Shown one piece after another: positions 46,456-56,830 of a stretch of DNA of 64,000 nt; the first letter of the stretch is position 1, and every line of letters begins with the position of its first letter. The DNA is from Rhizobium sp. 16-449-1b. GTDB taxonomy: Bacteria; Pseudomonadota; Alphaproteobacteria; Rhizobiales; Rhizobiaceae. Location of the stretch: positions 1-64,000 of the forward strand of contig NZ_JAGHMH010000002.1 of the NCBI RefSeq assembly GCF_017741935.1. The letters run 5' to 3'. The position numbers and the translations under genes are program-made. The notes beneath the pieces were generated by a model. It did not search any database and was not told the origin of the DNA. It was given only the letters and a program-made list of their open reading frames with translations.

Positions 46456-46902
46456 TCAGCCGCGCACGGCGTCCGGCGCCTTCGCCTGCCAGTCCGGCAG
46501 CGGGAAGATGCGGTCATACGCCAGATTGAAGACGAAGGCGTAGACCAGATAGAAAAGCGCGAAGGACACGTCCATCATGAAGGCCTGCAGCAGGCTGACG
46601 CCGAGATACCAGGCAATCAGCGGCAAGAGCGCCACAAGCAGACCACCCTCGAACAGCACGGCATGCAGCACGCGTACGCCAAGGCTCTTCTTCGTGCCGC
46701 CCGTGAGGCGCTGCATCACATGGTCGAAGCCGAGATTGTAGAGATAGTTCCAGGCTGTCGCCACGGTGGCGCTGGCAACGCCGACGACGCCGATATCGGC
46801 GATCGGCATGCCGAAGGCGAACGCGCCGAGCGGCGTGATGATGGCGAGACCAATGAGTTCAAAGCTGATGGCGTGGCGGATACGGTCGGAGACGGATCTC
46901 AT
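46456..46902 (-). CDS. PACE-family multidrug efflux protein (AceI-like)
   Basis: A 148-residue inner-membrane protein with four helices arranged as two bacterial transmembrane pair domains: HAISFELIGLAIITPLGAFAFG...ATAWNYLYNLGFDHVM and LHAVLFEGGLLVALLPLIAWYLG...LFYLVYAFVFNLAYDRIFP. The acidic residue in the first helix (F-E) and the W-N-x-x-Y-N / Y-x-x-x-F-N-x-x-Y-D patterns are those of proton-driven PACE exporters for chlorhexidine or polyamines. Substrate not determined. Confidence 0.9.
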   Translation of the reverse strand: MRSVSDRIRHAISFELIGLAIITPLGAFAFGMPIADIGVVGVASATVATAWNYLYNLGFDHVMQRLTGGTKKSLGVRVLHAVLFEGGLLVALLPLIAWYLGVSLLQAFMMDVSFALFYLVYAFVFNLAYDRIFPLPDWQAKAPDAVRG

Positions 46903-47031
46903 GAAATGCCCCTATGGGAATTATGCCGGGTCGTCCCGAGTTTAAGCCCATACGGCGGAGGTCGTCCTCACGAGCGCTTATATAAGGATTGGGACATCGA
47001 AGCGCAAGGCTGTGAGGAAAGGCTGTGACGA

Positions 47032-47241
47032 TCAGTAGTGCGGCGGCTTTGTGATCGCCGGCGCTTCCAGCGCTTGCTCCTCGAGCGAAAGGAAGCGCTC
47101 AGTCAGCCGGTCCAGCTTGGCGCGCGTCTGCTCGACCACCTTCCACTGTTCCGTCAGCTGGTCGGACAGTTCCTCGATCGTCTTTGCCTGGTGGGCGACG
47201 GTTTCCTCGAGTTGGGTGATACGATCGGTCTGATCAGACAT
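47032..47241 (-). CDS. slyX: SlyX-family protein
   Basis: A 69-residue coiled-coil protein: DRITQLEETVAHQAKTIEELSDQLTEQWKVVEQTRAKLDRLTERFLSLEE shows the heptad pattern, and the end PPHY is the usual SlyX C-terminus. The family has no known function. It is a single leftward gene opposite uxaC. Confidence 0.9.
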   Translation of the reverse strand: MSDQTDRITQLEETVAHQAKTIEELSDQLTEQWKVVEQTRAKLDRLTERFLSLEEQALEAPAITKPPHY

Positions 47242-47356
47242 CGGGCTCTCCTTGCCACGACCGGCCAGATGAACCGGTCATGTGATTGCGCTCTCCAAAG
47301 CGGAAATAGGCCGCAAGGTCAATCGTTTCGAGAGGGGCCGCCGCCGATTCACAAAG

Positions 47357-47372
47357 TGAACCGTTTGGTTAC
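47357..47372. promoter_or_regulatory. Third predicted TetR operator, in the uxaC promoter
   Basis: TGAACCGTTTGGTTAC matches the two sites near the TetR gene in AAC-N6-GTTAC and in the run GTTTGGTTAC (13 of 16 bases equal to the 60001 site). It overlaps a possible promoter TTCACA (47348-47353) to TACTAA (47370-47375), and lies upstream of another possible one, TTGCCG (47382) to TAGGCC (47405). Confidence 0.55.
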
Positions 47373-47434
47373 TAAAAGCCCTTGCCGCATCTTTTTTTGT
47401 GCGCTAGGCCGATAGGCACCAGGGAGGAATAAAG

Positions 47435-48850
47435 ATGGATATCGGCAATGGATTTTTGCATCCGGACCGGCTCTTTCCGGCTGATCCGGCAACGCGCAGC
47501 ATAGCGCGCGAGCTTTACGAGAGCGTCAGCGGGCTCCCGATCGTCAGCCCGCACGGGCACACGGAACCCTCCTGGTTCGCCGACGACAAGCCCTTCGAGG
47601 ATGCGGCCTCGCTGCTCGTCATTCCCGATCACTATCTCTTCCGCATGCTGCACAGCGTCGGCGTCAAGCTCGACGATCTCGGCGTTCCCCGCCTCGACGG
47701 CAAGCCCGTTTCGTCCGGTCGCGACATCTGGCGTACCTTCGCCGCGCACTATCATCTCTTCCGTGGCACGCCGTCGAGCCTCTGGGTCGATCACGCCATG
47801 TCGGCCGTGCTCGGCTGCGAGGAGCCGCTGACATCAGGCAATGCCGATGCGCTCTACGATCACATCAACGCGCAGCTGGCCCTGCCGGAGTTCCGTCCCC
47901 GCGCGCTCCACAAGCGCTTCGGCATCGAAACGATCGCCACCACCGAGGGCGCGCTCGATCAGCTCCCGCATCACCAGAAGATGGCCGAGGATGGCTGGAT
48001 CGGCCGTGTGCGTACGACCTATCGCCCCGATAGCGTCACCGATCCCGATGCCGTTGGTTTCCGCGAAAACCTCGCGAAGTTCGGCGAGCTCACCGGTTGC
48101 GACGTCGCAAGCTGGGATGGCCTGATCGACGCCCACCGCAAGCGCCGCGCCTATTTCCGCCAGTTCGGCGCCACCGCGACCGACCACGGCGTGCCCACCG
48201 CCTTCACCGCCGATCTCCCGCATTCGGACAAGCAGCGGCTGCTCGACCGGGCGCACAAGGGCACGCTCGAAGAAGGCGAGGCCGAGCTCTTCCGTGGCCA
48301 GATGCTGACCGAGATGGCCGGGCTTTCGGCGGAAGACGGCATGGTCATGCAGATCCACGCCGGCTCGCGCCGCAATACCGACCGCGAACTCTTCCAGACG
48401 CGCGGGCCGAACATGGGCGCCGATATCCCGACGCCGACCGATTGGGTCGGCGGGCTCTCGGCACTTCTCGCGAAATACGGCCATGCGCCGGGCTTGCGCG
48501 TGCTGCTCTTCACGCTGGATGAAACCACCTACGCCCGCGAACTGGCGCCGATGGCCGGCCACTGGCCCTGCCTGATGATCGGCCCGCCCTGGTGGTTCCA
48601 CGACAGCCCGGCCGGCATCCGCCGCTATCTCGACCAGGTGGTCGAGACCGCAGGCTTCGCCAACATGGCCGGCTTCAACGACGATACCCGCGCGCTGCTC
48701 TCCATCCCCGCCCGTCACGATGTCTGGCGCCGCGAAGTCTGCGGCTTCCTGGCGACGCTGGCGGCCGAGCACCGGATCTCGCGCCAGGATGCGGCAATCG
48801 CCGCCGCGGATCTCTCCTACGGCAACGCCAAGAAGGCCTACAAGCTGTGA
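47435..48850 (+). CDS. uxaC: Glucuronate isomerase (uronate isomerase)
   Basis: Converts D-glucuronate to D-fructuronate and D-galacturonate to D-tagaturonate. The 471-residue amidohydrolase-superfamily protein has the metal/active site PHGHTEPSWFADDKPF, VDHAMSAVLG, and HAGSRRNTDRELFQTRGPNMGADIP. Start codon preceded by GGGAGG. Its last codons overlap the GTG of the next gene (GTGA), so the pair is coupled. It is the first of two hexuronate genes here; uxuA (mannonate dehydratase) is not in the window. Confidence 0.96.
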   Translation: MDIGNGFLHPDRLFPADPATRSIARELYESVSGLPIVSPHGHTEPSWFADDKPFEDAASLLVIPDHYLFRMLHSVGVKLDDLGVPRLDGKPVSSGRDIWRTFAAHYHLFRGTPSSLWVDHAMSAVLGCEEPLTSGNADALYDHINAQLALPEFRPRALHKRFGIETIATTEGALDQLPHHQKMAEDGWIGRVRTTYRPDSVTDPDAVGFRENLAKFGELTGCDVASWDGLIDAHRKRRAYFRQFGATATDHGVPTAFTADLPHSDKQRLLDRAHKGTLEEGEAELFRGQMLTEMAGLSAEDGMVMQIHAGSRRNTDRELFQTRGPNMGADIPTPTDWVGGLSALLAKYGHAPGLRVLLFTLDETTYARELAPMAGHWPCLMIGPPWWFHDSPAGIRRYLDQVVETAGFANMAGFNDDTRALLSIPARHDVWRREVCGFLATLAAEHRISRQDAAIAAADLSYGNAKKAYKL

Positions 48851-50301
48851 CCGAACGACTGACGCGCCTCACCGGCCTCGCACATACGGCCAAGCTCCCC
48901 GCCTTCAATCGGGATGTGCTGAAGCCGGGCATCCTGCATCTCGGCCCCGGCGCCTTCTTCCGCGCCCACTTCGCGCCCTATACGGACGCGGCGTTGGCGC
49001 TTGGTGGAGGCGATTGGGGGATCGAGGTGGCAAGCCTGCGCACCGCCGATGTCGCCGATCATCTCAATGAGCAGAACGGCCTCTACACCATGCTGGTGCG
49101 CGACACGGAAGGCACGGTCGCGCATGTCATGGGCCCGATCCTCAAGGCACATGTCGCGACCCGCAATCCGGATGAGCTGTTGGCCCGGCTCGAAGACCCA
49201 GCCATCCGCATCGTCAGCCTGACGGTGACCGAGAAGGCCTATGGCTTCGATGCCGCCACCGGCGGTCTCGATCTCAAGCATGCGGATATCGCAGCCGACC
49301 TCGCAAACCGCCACACGCCGCGCGGCGTCATCGGCTATCTCGTCGAGGGCCTCGCCCGCCGTCGCGCCAAGGGCGCAGCACCATTCACCCCTCTCAGCTG
49401 CGACAACCTTCCAAGCAACGGCGCTGTCCTGAAGCGTCTCGTGCTTGACTTCGCCGGCCGCGTCGATCCCGAGCTCAAGGCCTGGATCGAGAGCAACGTC
49501 CCGTTCCCCTCGACCATGGTCGACCGCATCACGCCCGCCAGCACCGAGGCCACCTATCGCGACGCCGAAACGCTCATCGGCCGCGTCGATCTTGTCGCGA
49601 TCGAGACCGAGCCTTTCACGCAATGGGTCATCGAGGACCGCTTCGCCAATGGCCGCCCGCAATGGGAAAAGGCCGGCGCGCTGATGGTCGAGGATGTCTC
49701 GGCCTATGAGAAGATGAAGCTGCGCATGCTGAACGGCGCGCATTCGCTGCTCGCCTATCTCGGTTATATCGGCGGCTATGAATTCATCCGCGACGTGATG
49801 GACGATACCGGCTTAGCCGCCCTCGCGCGCCGCCACATGAACGCTGCCGGCGCCACGCTCGATCCGGTCCCCGGCATCGATCTTGAGGCCTATGCCGACG
49901 AATTGACAGCCCGTTTTGCAAACAAGGCGATCGCCCACCGCACCTATCAGATCGCCATGGACGGCACCCAGAAGCTGCCGCAGCGCCTGCTGGAGCCGGC
50001 GGTGGAAGCGCTCGCCGATGGCAGCAAGGCCGAAACCTACGCCATCGCCGTCGCCGCCTGGATGCGTTACGCGCTTGGCATCGATCGCAACGGAAAGGCC
50101 TACGAGCTCCGCGACCCCCGCGCCGCCGAGATCGCGGCATTGCTGTCGGATATCCCCCGCAACGGCGGCGCCGTCGCCGCCGCGCTGTTCACACTCCCCG
50201 GTCTTTTCCCGGCCGCGCTGACCGAGAACCTCGCCTGGACCGAGGATGTAGCCAACAAGCTCGACATCCTGATCCAGGACAACAAGCTGCCGTTGTTTTG
50301 A
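48847..50301 (+). CDS. uxuB: Fructuronate reductase / mannitol dehydrogenase family
   Basis: NAD-dependent polyol dehydrogenase-family enzyme, by context the reductase of D-fructuronate to D-mannonate. The 484-residue protein shows LKPGILHLGPGAFFRAHFAPYTD, NPDELLARLEDPAIRIVSLTVTEKAY, FPSTMVDRITPA and MLNGAHSLLAYLGY, which carries the catalytic N-G-A-H-S motif. The GTG start overlaps the uxaC stop. The uronate role rests on coupling with uxaC, since mannitol dehydrogenase belongs to the same family. Confidence 0.92.
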   Translation: MTERLTRLTGLAHTAKLPAFNRDVLKPGILHLGPGAFFRAHFAPYTDAALALGGGDWGIEVASLRTADVADHLNEQNGLYTMLVRDTEGTVAHVMGPILKAHVATRNPDELLARLEDPAIRIVSLTVTEKAYGFDAATGGLDLKHADIAADLANRHTPRGVIGYLVEGLARRRAKGAAPFTPLSCDNLPSNGAVLKRLVLDFAGRVDPELKAWIESNVPFPSTMVDRITPASTEATYRDAETLIGRVDLVAIETEPFTQWVIEDRFANGRPQWEKAGALMVEDVSAYEKMKLRMLNGAHSLLAYLGYIGGYEFIRDVMDDTGLAALARRHMNAAGATLDPVPGIDLEAYADELTARFANKAIAHRTYQIAMDGTQKLPQRLLEPAVEALADGSKAETYAIAVAAWMRYALGIDRNGKAYELRDPRAAEIAALLSDIPRNGGAVAAALFTLPGLFPAALTENLAWTEDVANKLDILIQDNKLPLF

Positions 50302-50320
50302 TCGGAGCGGGTGTGGGTCC

Positions 50321-52771
50321 TTAAGCCTTCACCCGCGCCATCTCGGGATCATAAAGCGGCGTCAGCGACACCTTGCACGGAACCCGCGCCCGAGCGACGT
50401 CGAGCTCATACTGGCCCGACAGCACGAACTCCTCGTTCACGCCCTCGGCGTTGCGCACATAGCCATAGCCGATCGGCTTGCCCACTGTGTAGCCGAAGCC
50501 ACCTGAGGAGAGCCAGCCGACGCGCTTCCCGTCGCGGTAGATCGTCTCTCGGCCGAGCAGGACCACGTCGGGATCATCGGGCACGAAGCAGGCGAGCATC
50601 TTCTTGACGCCCGAGGCCAGCTGCCGCTCGATCGCCTCGCGGCCACGAAACGGCGTGGTCTTCTTCGTCTTCACCGCCCAGCCGAGCCCGGCTTCGATTG
50701 GCGTATGGTCCGGTCCGATATCCGAGCCCCACGCGCGATATCCCTTTTCCAGCCGGCAGCTCTCGATCGCGCGATAGCCGGCATTGATCAGATGCAGCGG
50801 AGCGCCCGCCGCCATCAGCGCGTCATAGACCGTCGTGGCGTATTCGATCGGCACATGCAGCTCGTAGCCGAGTTCGCCGACATAGGTGATGCGCAGCGCC
50901 CGGACCGGGCAGCCGGCGATGCCGATCGTCTTGACGCGGCCAAAGGGGAAGGCGGCGTTGGTGACGTCGCTGCTTGTCACCTTCTCCAGCACTGCGCGCG
51001 CATTCGGCCCCATCAGCGCCAGCACCGAATAGGCCGAGGTCACATCGACCAGTTCGGCATGCAGATCGTCAGGAATATTGCGTGCTATCCAGTCGAAGTC
51101 GTGGGTCGCGAAACCGGTGCCGGTGACGATGTAATACTCGTCCTCGGCGATGCGCGCGCAGGTGAGGTCACACTCGATGCCGCCCTTGTCGTTCAGCATC
51201 TGCGTGTAGACGAGCGAGCCCACCGGCTTGGTTACATCGTTGGCTGATATCCAGGAGAGTGCTTTTTCCGCGTCGCGGCCCTTCAGCGTGAACTTGGCGA
51301 ACGAGGTCTGGTCGAAGATCACCGCAGCCTCGCGCACCGCCTTGTGCTCGCGGCCCACCGCCTCGAACCAGTTCTGCCGCTCGTAGCTGTAGACATCCTT
51401 CGGCTCCTCGTTGGCGAAGAGATCGGCGAACCAGTTCGGCCGCTCCCAGCCGAGCTTCTCGCCGAAGCATGCGCCCTGCGCCTTCAGCCGGTCGTAGAGC
51501 GGCGATTTGCGGCAGGGGCGGCCGCTGGAATATTCCTCGAAGGGGAAGGCCAGCGTGTAGTGCTTGCCGTAAGCTTCCAGCGTGCGGGTGCGCACCCAGT
51601 CGGTGTCGAAATGCGGGCGGCCGAAGCGACGGATATCGACCGGCCAGAGGTCGTAGGGCGGCTCGCCCTTGGAGACCCACTCCGCCAGCGCCATCCCCGC
51701 GCCGCCGGCCGATGCGATGCCGAAAGCGTTGAAGCCGGCGCCGACGAAGAAGTTCTTGAGCTCCGGCGCTTCGCCGAGAATGAAGTTGCCATCGGGTGTA
51801 AAGCTCTCCGGCCCGTTCAGCAGCTGCTTGACGCCGACATTTTCGAGATCAGGCACGCGGCCGAGCGCCTGCTCCATGATCTGCTCGAAATGGTCGAAAT
51901 TGCTGTCGAGCAGCGTGTAGTGGAAGCCATCGGGGATGCCCGATGTCGCCCAGGGGATCGGGTTCGGCTCGTAGCCGCCCATCACGATGCCGCCCACCTC
52001 TTCCTTGTAATAGGTCAGCCGGTCGGGATCGCGCAGCGTCGGCAGGTTGGAGGGCACGCCGAAGGATTCGGTGATGATGTACTGGTGCTCGACCGAGACC
52101 AGCGGCACGTTGACGCCGAAGCGCGCCGCGAAATTGCGCGTCCATTGCCCGGCGCAGACGACGACGCGCTCGCATTCGATACGGCCGTGCTCGGTGATGA
52201 CGGCGCGGATACGGCCCTTGTCGATCTCGAGATCGATCACCTCGGTATCCTCGAAGATCGAGACGCCGGCCATGCGCGCGCCCTTGGCGAGCGCCTGCGT
52301 GATATCTGATGGATTGGCCTGCCCGTCGGTCGGGAGATAAGCGGCGCCGATCAGGTCGTCGATCGTCATCAGCGGCCAGAGATCGAAGGCTTCCTGCGGC
52401 GTCAAGAGCTGCATGTCGAGCCCGAAGGATTGCGCCGTGGTCGCCTGCCGCTTCACCTCGGTCCAGCGTTCCTCGTTGCAGGCAAGCCGCAGCCCGCCAT
52501 TCATCTTCCAGCCGGTGCCGAGGCCGGTCTCGGCCTCCAACCGCTTGTAGAGATCGACGGAATAGCCGAGCAGCTGGGTGATATTGGCGCTGGTCCTGAG
52601 CTGGCCGACGAGGCCGGCAGCATGGAAGGTGGTGCCCGAGGTCAGCTTCTTGCGTTCCAATAGCACAGTATCGGTCAAGCCGAGCTTGCCGAGATGATAG
52701 GCCGTCGAGCAGCCGATGATGCCGCCGCCGATGACGACAACCTTGGCGGTCCTGGGCAATTCCTTCGTCAT
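50321..52771 (-). CDS. FAD-dependent dimethylglycine/sarcosine dehydrogenase-like protein
   Basis: An 816-residue two-part protein. Residues 1-380 are a DAO-type FAD domain (VVVIGGGIIGCSTAYHLGKLG; SGTTFHAAGLVGQLRTSANI). The C-terminal part is an aminomethyltransferase (GcvT)-like folate domain (LMGPNARAVLEKVTSSDV; TYVGELGYELHVPIEYA; IGPDHTPIEAGLGWAVK). Such fusions oxidise dimethylglycine or sarcosine and pass the methyl group to tetrahydrofolate. The ATG at 52771 lies 1 bp after the kinase stop. Substrate cannot be fixed by sequence; glycine-betaine breakdown is likely. Confidence 0.88.
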   Translation of the reverse strand: MTKELPRTAKVVVIGGGIIGCSTAYHLGKLGLTDTVLLERKKLTSGTTFHAAGLVGQLRTSANITQLLGYSVDLYKRLEAETGLGTGWKMNGGLRLACNEERWTEVKRQATTAQSFGLDMQLLTPQEAFDLWPLMTIDDLIGAAYLPTDGQANPSDITQALAKGARMAGVSIFEDTEVIDLEIDKGRIRAVITEHGRIECERVVVCAGQWTRNFAARFGVNVPLVSVEHQYIITESFGVPSNLPTLRDPDRLTYYKEEVGGIVMGGYEPNPIPWATSGIPDGFHYTLLDSNFDHFEQIMEQALGRVPDLENVGVKQLLNGPESFTPDGNFILGEAPELKNFFVGAGFNAFGIASAGGAGMALAEWVSKGEPPYDLWPVDIRRFGRPHFDTDWVRTRTLEAYGKHYTLAFPFEEYSSGRPCRKSPLYDRLKAQGACFGEKLGWERPNWFADLFANEEPKDVYSYERQNWFEAVGREHKAVREAAVIFDQTSFAKFTLKGRDAEKALSWISANDVTKPVGSLVYTQMLNDKGGIECDLTCARIAEDEYYIVTGTGFATHDFDWIARNIPDDLHAELVDVTSAYSVLALMGPNARAVLEKVTSSDVTNAAFPFGRVKTIGIAGCPVRALRITYVGELGYELHVPIEYATTVYDALMAAGAPLHLINAGYRAIESCRLEKGYRAWGSDIGPDHTPIEAGLGWAVKTKKTTPFRGREAIERQLASGVKKMLACFVPDDPDVVLLGRETIYRDGKRVGWLSSGGFGYTVGKPIGYGYVRNAEGVNEEFVLSGQYELDVARARVPCKVSLTPLYDPEMARVKA

Positions 52772-52772
52772 G

Positions 52773-53642
52773 TCATTGATCCTGTTCGGCATAGGCGCGC
52801 TCGAAGCGCGCGCGGTTTTCGGCGGTATAGGCGGCGTAGTCGAAATCGATGGTCGAGTGGATTTCCGACACCATGCTCCACAGCATCTCGCGCAAGAGAG
52901 AGGCGCATTTCATCGCCTGGTAGCGTCGCCAGAGATCCGGCGTCAGCGGCGCCTGGTAATAGGCCTCCAGCATCGCCCGCTCCGCATCCTCGGAAAACTC
53001 GTTGTTGGAGGCGAGACCGCCGAGATCGAAGAGAGGGGTGTTAAAGCCGGCATAGTCCCAGTCGATCAGCCAGAGCCTTTTGCCGTCGTCGAGAAAATTG
53101 GCGGCCAGCATGTCGTTGTGGCCGAAGGCGATCTCGAAAGGCCCAGCCGCCTGCTCCAGCCGCTCCGCCTTCGTGAGAAGATCGGAAAACAGCTGACGAT
53201 ACGGGCTGCCGGCGGCATCGAGCGTCGCGATATAGTCGCGCACCACGTGAAACACCCAGAAGATCGCAGGCGCGCCGCGAAATTCGCGTGCGATATCGTG
53301 GTGGCAGGCGCGCACCAGCGGGATCACGCGCTCCAGCGTCTTGGCGTCGCGCAGATCTTCGGGCGTCAGCGCTCGTGACTCGACATAATCGAGCACCAGC
53401 ACGCCCGGCGCATGGTGGATCACCGCGGGCGAGAGCCCCGCCGCATGCGCCGCCTTGCTCGCCGCCAGTTCGTTCGATCGGCTGATGTGATGGACGGGAA
53501 TATCGTCGCCCAGCCGCACGACCCGCCTCAGCGTGCCGTCGCGGACCAGATAGTTGCGGTTGGTGATGCCTCCCGTGATCGCCGAGATATCGATCGGACC
53601 ATTCCATATGCCAAGCGCATGTATACGGTCTTCAGGCGTCAC
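52773..53642 (-). CDS. Choline/ethanolamine kinase-type phosphotransferase
   Basis: A 289-residue aminoglycoside/choline-kinase-fold protein. The catalytic loop is IAFGHNDMLAANFLDDGKRLWLIDWDYAGFNTPLFDLGGLASNN, with H-N-D and D-W-D as in LicA/choline kinases; an N-terminal ITGGITNRNYLV binds the nucleotide. It may phosphorylate choline, ethanolamine or a related amine. The GTG at 53642 follows GAGGGGG. It starts an operon with the dimethylglycine-dehydrogenase-like gene and has its own promoter. Confidence 0.85.
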   Translation of the reverse strand: MTPEDRIHALGIWNGPIDISAITGGITNRNYLVRDGTLRRVVRLGDDIPVHHISRSNELAASKAAHAAGLSPAVIHHAPGVLVLDYVESRALTPEDLRDAKTLERVIPLVRACHHDIAREFRGAPAIFWVFHVVRDYIATLDAAGSPYRQLFSDLLTKAERLEQAAGPFEIAFGHNDMLAANFLDDGKRLWLIDWDYAGFNTPLFDLGGLASNNEFSEDAERAMLEAYYQAPLTPDLWRRYQAMKCASLLREMLWSMVSEIHSTIDFDYAAYTAENRARFERAYAEQDQ

Positions 53643-53672
53643 GCTGTCCCCCTCGCGGCCTATCCTATTGAA

Positions 53673-53701
53673 ATCTTGGCCAGAGCGGGCTGTGCTGTCA
53701 A
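53673..53701 (-). promoter_or_regulatory. Predicted promoter of the kinase-dehydrogenase pair
   Basis: On the minus strand -35 TTGACA (53701-53696) and -10 CAAGAT (53678-53673) with a 17-bp spacer, 30 bp upstream of the GTG. Confidence 0.5.
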
Positions 53702-53719
53702 GCGCGGTAAATCGCCGGG

Positions 53720-54799
<1,080 letters not shown>

Positions 54800-54834
54800 C
54801 TCTTGGGTTTCCTTATCTCGTTCTTGTCTGTCCG

Positions 54835-55908
54835 TTACCGGGTTCTTGCGCGCCAGTCGGCGTATTTCGGGCTGTCGGGTCCGACGGGGAGGGCGATGTC
54901 CTGGCCGCTGTCCGACGATTGATAGATGGCGGTCACCAGCTCCAGCGCCCGCCGAGCATCCTGGGTGCTGACGGGCAGCGGGCCGTTGCCTTCGAGATGG
55001 GCGTGGAAATGCGCCATCTGCGTGGTGAAGCGCGGCGCCACCGGCTGCCAGTCGCCGATCACGGCGTCGATCCGGCGCTGCACCTCGTCATTGGCGGCAA
55101 GGATCGTCCATGGGTCCTTGCCCGGCGAATAGGCCTCGTGGTTGCTCTCGAAGGTGACGTTCTCGAAATGCAGCCTCAGCCGGCTGATTTCCTGCTGCGA
55201 GCCAAGCGTGCAGGACAGCGAGACGAAGGCTCCGTTTTCCATTTGCAGGCTCGCCGAGGCGCAGTCCTCGACCTCGATGTCGTTGACGCGGGTCGCGACG
55301 CGGCCGAAGACGCGCTGAGCCGGCCCCATCAGGTGCAGCAGCATGTCGTGCAGGTGCAGCGCATGCGTCACCAGCACGCCGCCAAGCTCGGTTGCCCACT
55401 TGCCGCGCCAGGGTACGGCGTAATAGGCAGGCGTGCGCAGCCAGAAGGTCTCGACCGAGCCCATATAGGGCTTGCCCGCGATCCCAGCCTCGATGATCCG
55501 CTTCGCCTTCTCCACGCCGTCGCCGTAGCGATACTGGAAGATCGGCATCAGCACGCCCTTGGCGGTCTTTTCGACACGCATGATCTCGTCGACGCCGGAT
55601 AGCGATCCGGTAAGCGGCTTCTCGCAGATGACGTGCTTGCCCGCCTGAAGGGCCGCCACCACCTGCTCGAGATGGATGCCCGGCGGCGTGCAGATGTCGA
55701 CGATGTCGATGCTCTCGTCGGCGAGAACCTCGGCAAAAGAGGTGGTGCGTCCGGCAATGCCGAACTCGTCGGCCACCTCGGCAAGCCTCGCTTCGTTGAG
55801 GTCGCAGAGAACAGCCACCTCGAACTTGTCGGGATGCGGCAGGTAGCCCTCGACGATATGCGAGCGGCCGATGCCGCAGCCGATGATCGCAACTCTCTTT
55901 ATGCTCAT
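54835..55908 (-). CDS. Gfo/Idh/MocA-family oxidoreductase (operon with ABC importer)
   Basis: A 357-residue NAD(P)-dependent dehydrogenase: VAIIGCGIGRSHIVEGYLP is the dinucleotide fold, VDICTPPGIHLEQVVAALQAGKHVICEKPLTG the conserved E-K-P region. The family oxidises inositols, glucose derivatives or 3-keto sugars. Position inside the transporter operon suggests that it handles the imported sugar or its first product. Its substrate is unknown. Confidence 0.88.
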   Translation of the reverse strand: MSIKRVAIIGCGIGRSHIVEGYLPHPDKFEVAVLCDLNEARLAEVADEFGIAGRTTSFAEVLADESIDIVDICTPPGIHLEQVVAALQAGKHVICEKPLTGSLSGVDEIMRVEKTAKGVLMPIFQYRYGDGVEKAKRIIEAGIAGKPYMGSVETFWLRTPAYYAVPWRGKWATELGGVLVTHALHLHDMLLHLMGPAQRVFGRVATRVNDIEVEDCASASLQMENGAFVSLSCTLGSQQEISRLRLHFENVTFESNHEAYSPGKDPWTILAANDEVQRRIDAVIGDWQPVAPRFTTQMAHFHAHLEGNGPLPVSTQDARRALELVTAIYQSSDSGQDIALPVGPDSPKYADWRARTR

Positions 55909-55945
55909 GGGGTAGGTCTCTTTGGCATGTTCATTGCGGCCGGTC

Positions 55946-56830
55946 TCAACGCTTCATGCCCGTCGTGGCGATGCCGTCGATCAAGAGCCGCTGGAAGAAC
56001 AGGAAGAAGAAGAACACAGGCACCAACGTCAGCGTCGACATGGCGAACAGCCCGCCCCAGTCCGATGTGCTGCTCGAATCGACGAAGGTGCGCAGGCCGA
56101 GCTGGATCGTGTAGGTGTCCATGTCGTTGAGGTAGATCAGCGGCCCGAAGAAGTCGTCCCAGGTCCAGATGAAGGAGAAGATCGCCGCCGTCGCCAGCAC
56201 TGGCAGCGAGAGCGGCAGCATGATCTTCCAGTAGATCCGCCAGGCGCTGCAGCCGTCCATCATCGCCGCCTCGTCGAGCTCGCGCGGAATGCCCCGGAAG
56301 AACTGCACCATCAGGAAGATGAAGAAGGCGTCGCTGGCGAGAAACTTCGGCACGACCAGCGGCAGGATGGTGTTGACCCAGCCGAGGTTGAGAAACAGCA
56401 CATATTGCGGGATCAGCGTCACGTGATAGGGGATCATCAGCGTGCCGAGCATGATCGCGAACCAGAAGTTCCGCCCGGCAAAGCGCAGCCGCGCGAAGGC
56501 GTAGGCCGCCAGCGAACAGGCGACGACGTTGCCGGTCACCGTCAGAAGCGAGATCACCAGCGAGTTCCAGAAGAAGCGCCCGAAGGTGATGTCGAGCCCG
56601 CTCCAGCCGCGCACATAGGATGTGAAGTCGATCGACGACGGGATGAGCGAGGTCGACGAGAAGATCTCGTTTTCCGGCCGCACCGAGGCCGACACCATCC
56701 ACAAAAGCGGATAGAGCATCAGCAGCGAGGCCAGGATCAGCAGCGTGTGCACGACGATCGAGGCCGGCAGGCTGCGCTTGGTGATGTCGGATGGCGGCGC
56801 GGCGACCGCGGATGTGATCCCGTTAGTCAT
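55946..56830 (-). CDS. ABC sugar importer permease (MalG type)
   Basis: A 294-residue inner-membrane protein with six helices and the EAA loop EAAMMDGCSAWRIYWKIMLPLSLPVLA, which contacts the ATPase. It begins with a hydrophobic LLILASLLMLYPLLWMVSASV and ends near the cytoplasmic QRLLIDGIATTGMKR. It overlaps the preceding permease gene by 8 bp, so the pair is coupled. Confidence 0.93.
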   Translation of the reverse strand: MTNGITSAVAAPPSDITKRSLPASIVVHTLLILASLLMLYPLLWMVSASVRPENEIFSSTSLIPSSIDFTSYVRGWSGLDITFGRFFWNSLVISLLTVTGNVVACSLAAYAFARLRFAGRNFWFAIMLGTLMIPYHVTLIPQYVLFLNLGWVNTILPLVVPKFLASDAFFIFLMVQFFRGIPRELDEAAMMDGCSAWRIYWKIMLPLSLPVLATAAIFSFIWTWDDFFGPLIYLNDMDTYTIQLGLRTFVDSSSTSDWGGLFAMSTLTLVPVFFFFLFFQRLLIDGIATTGMKR

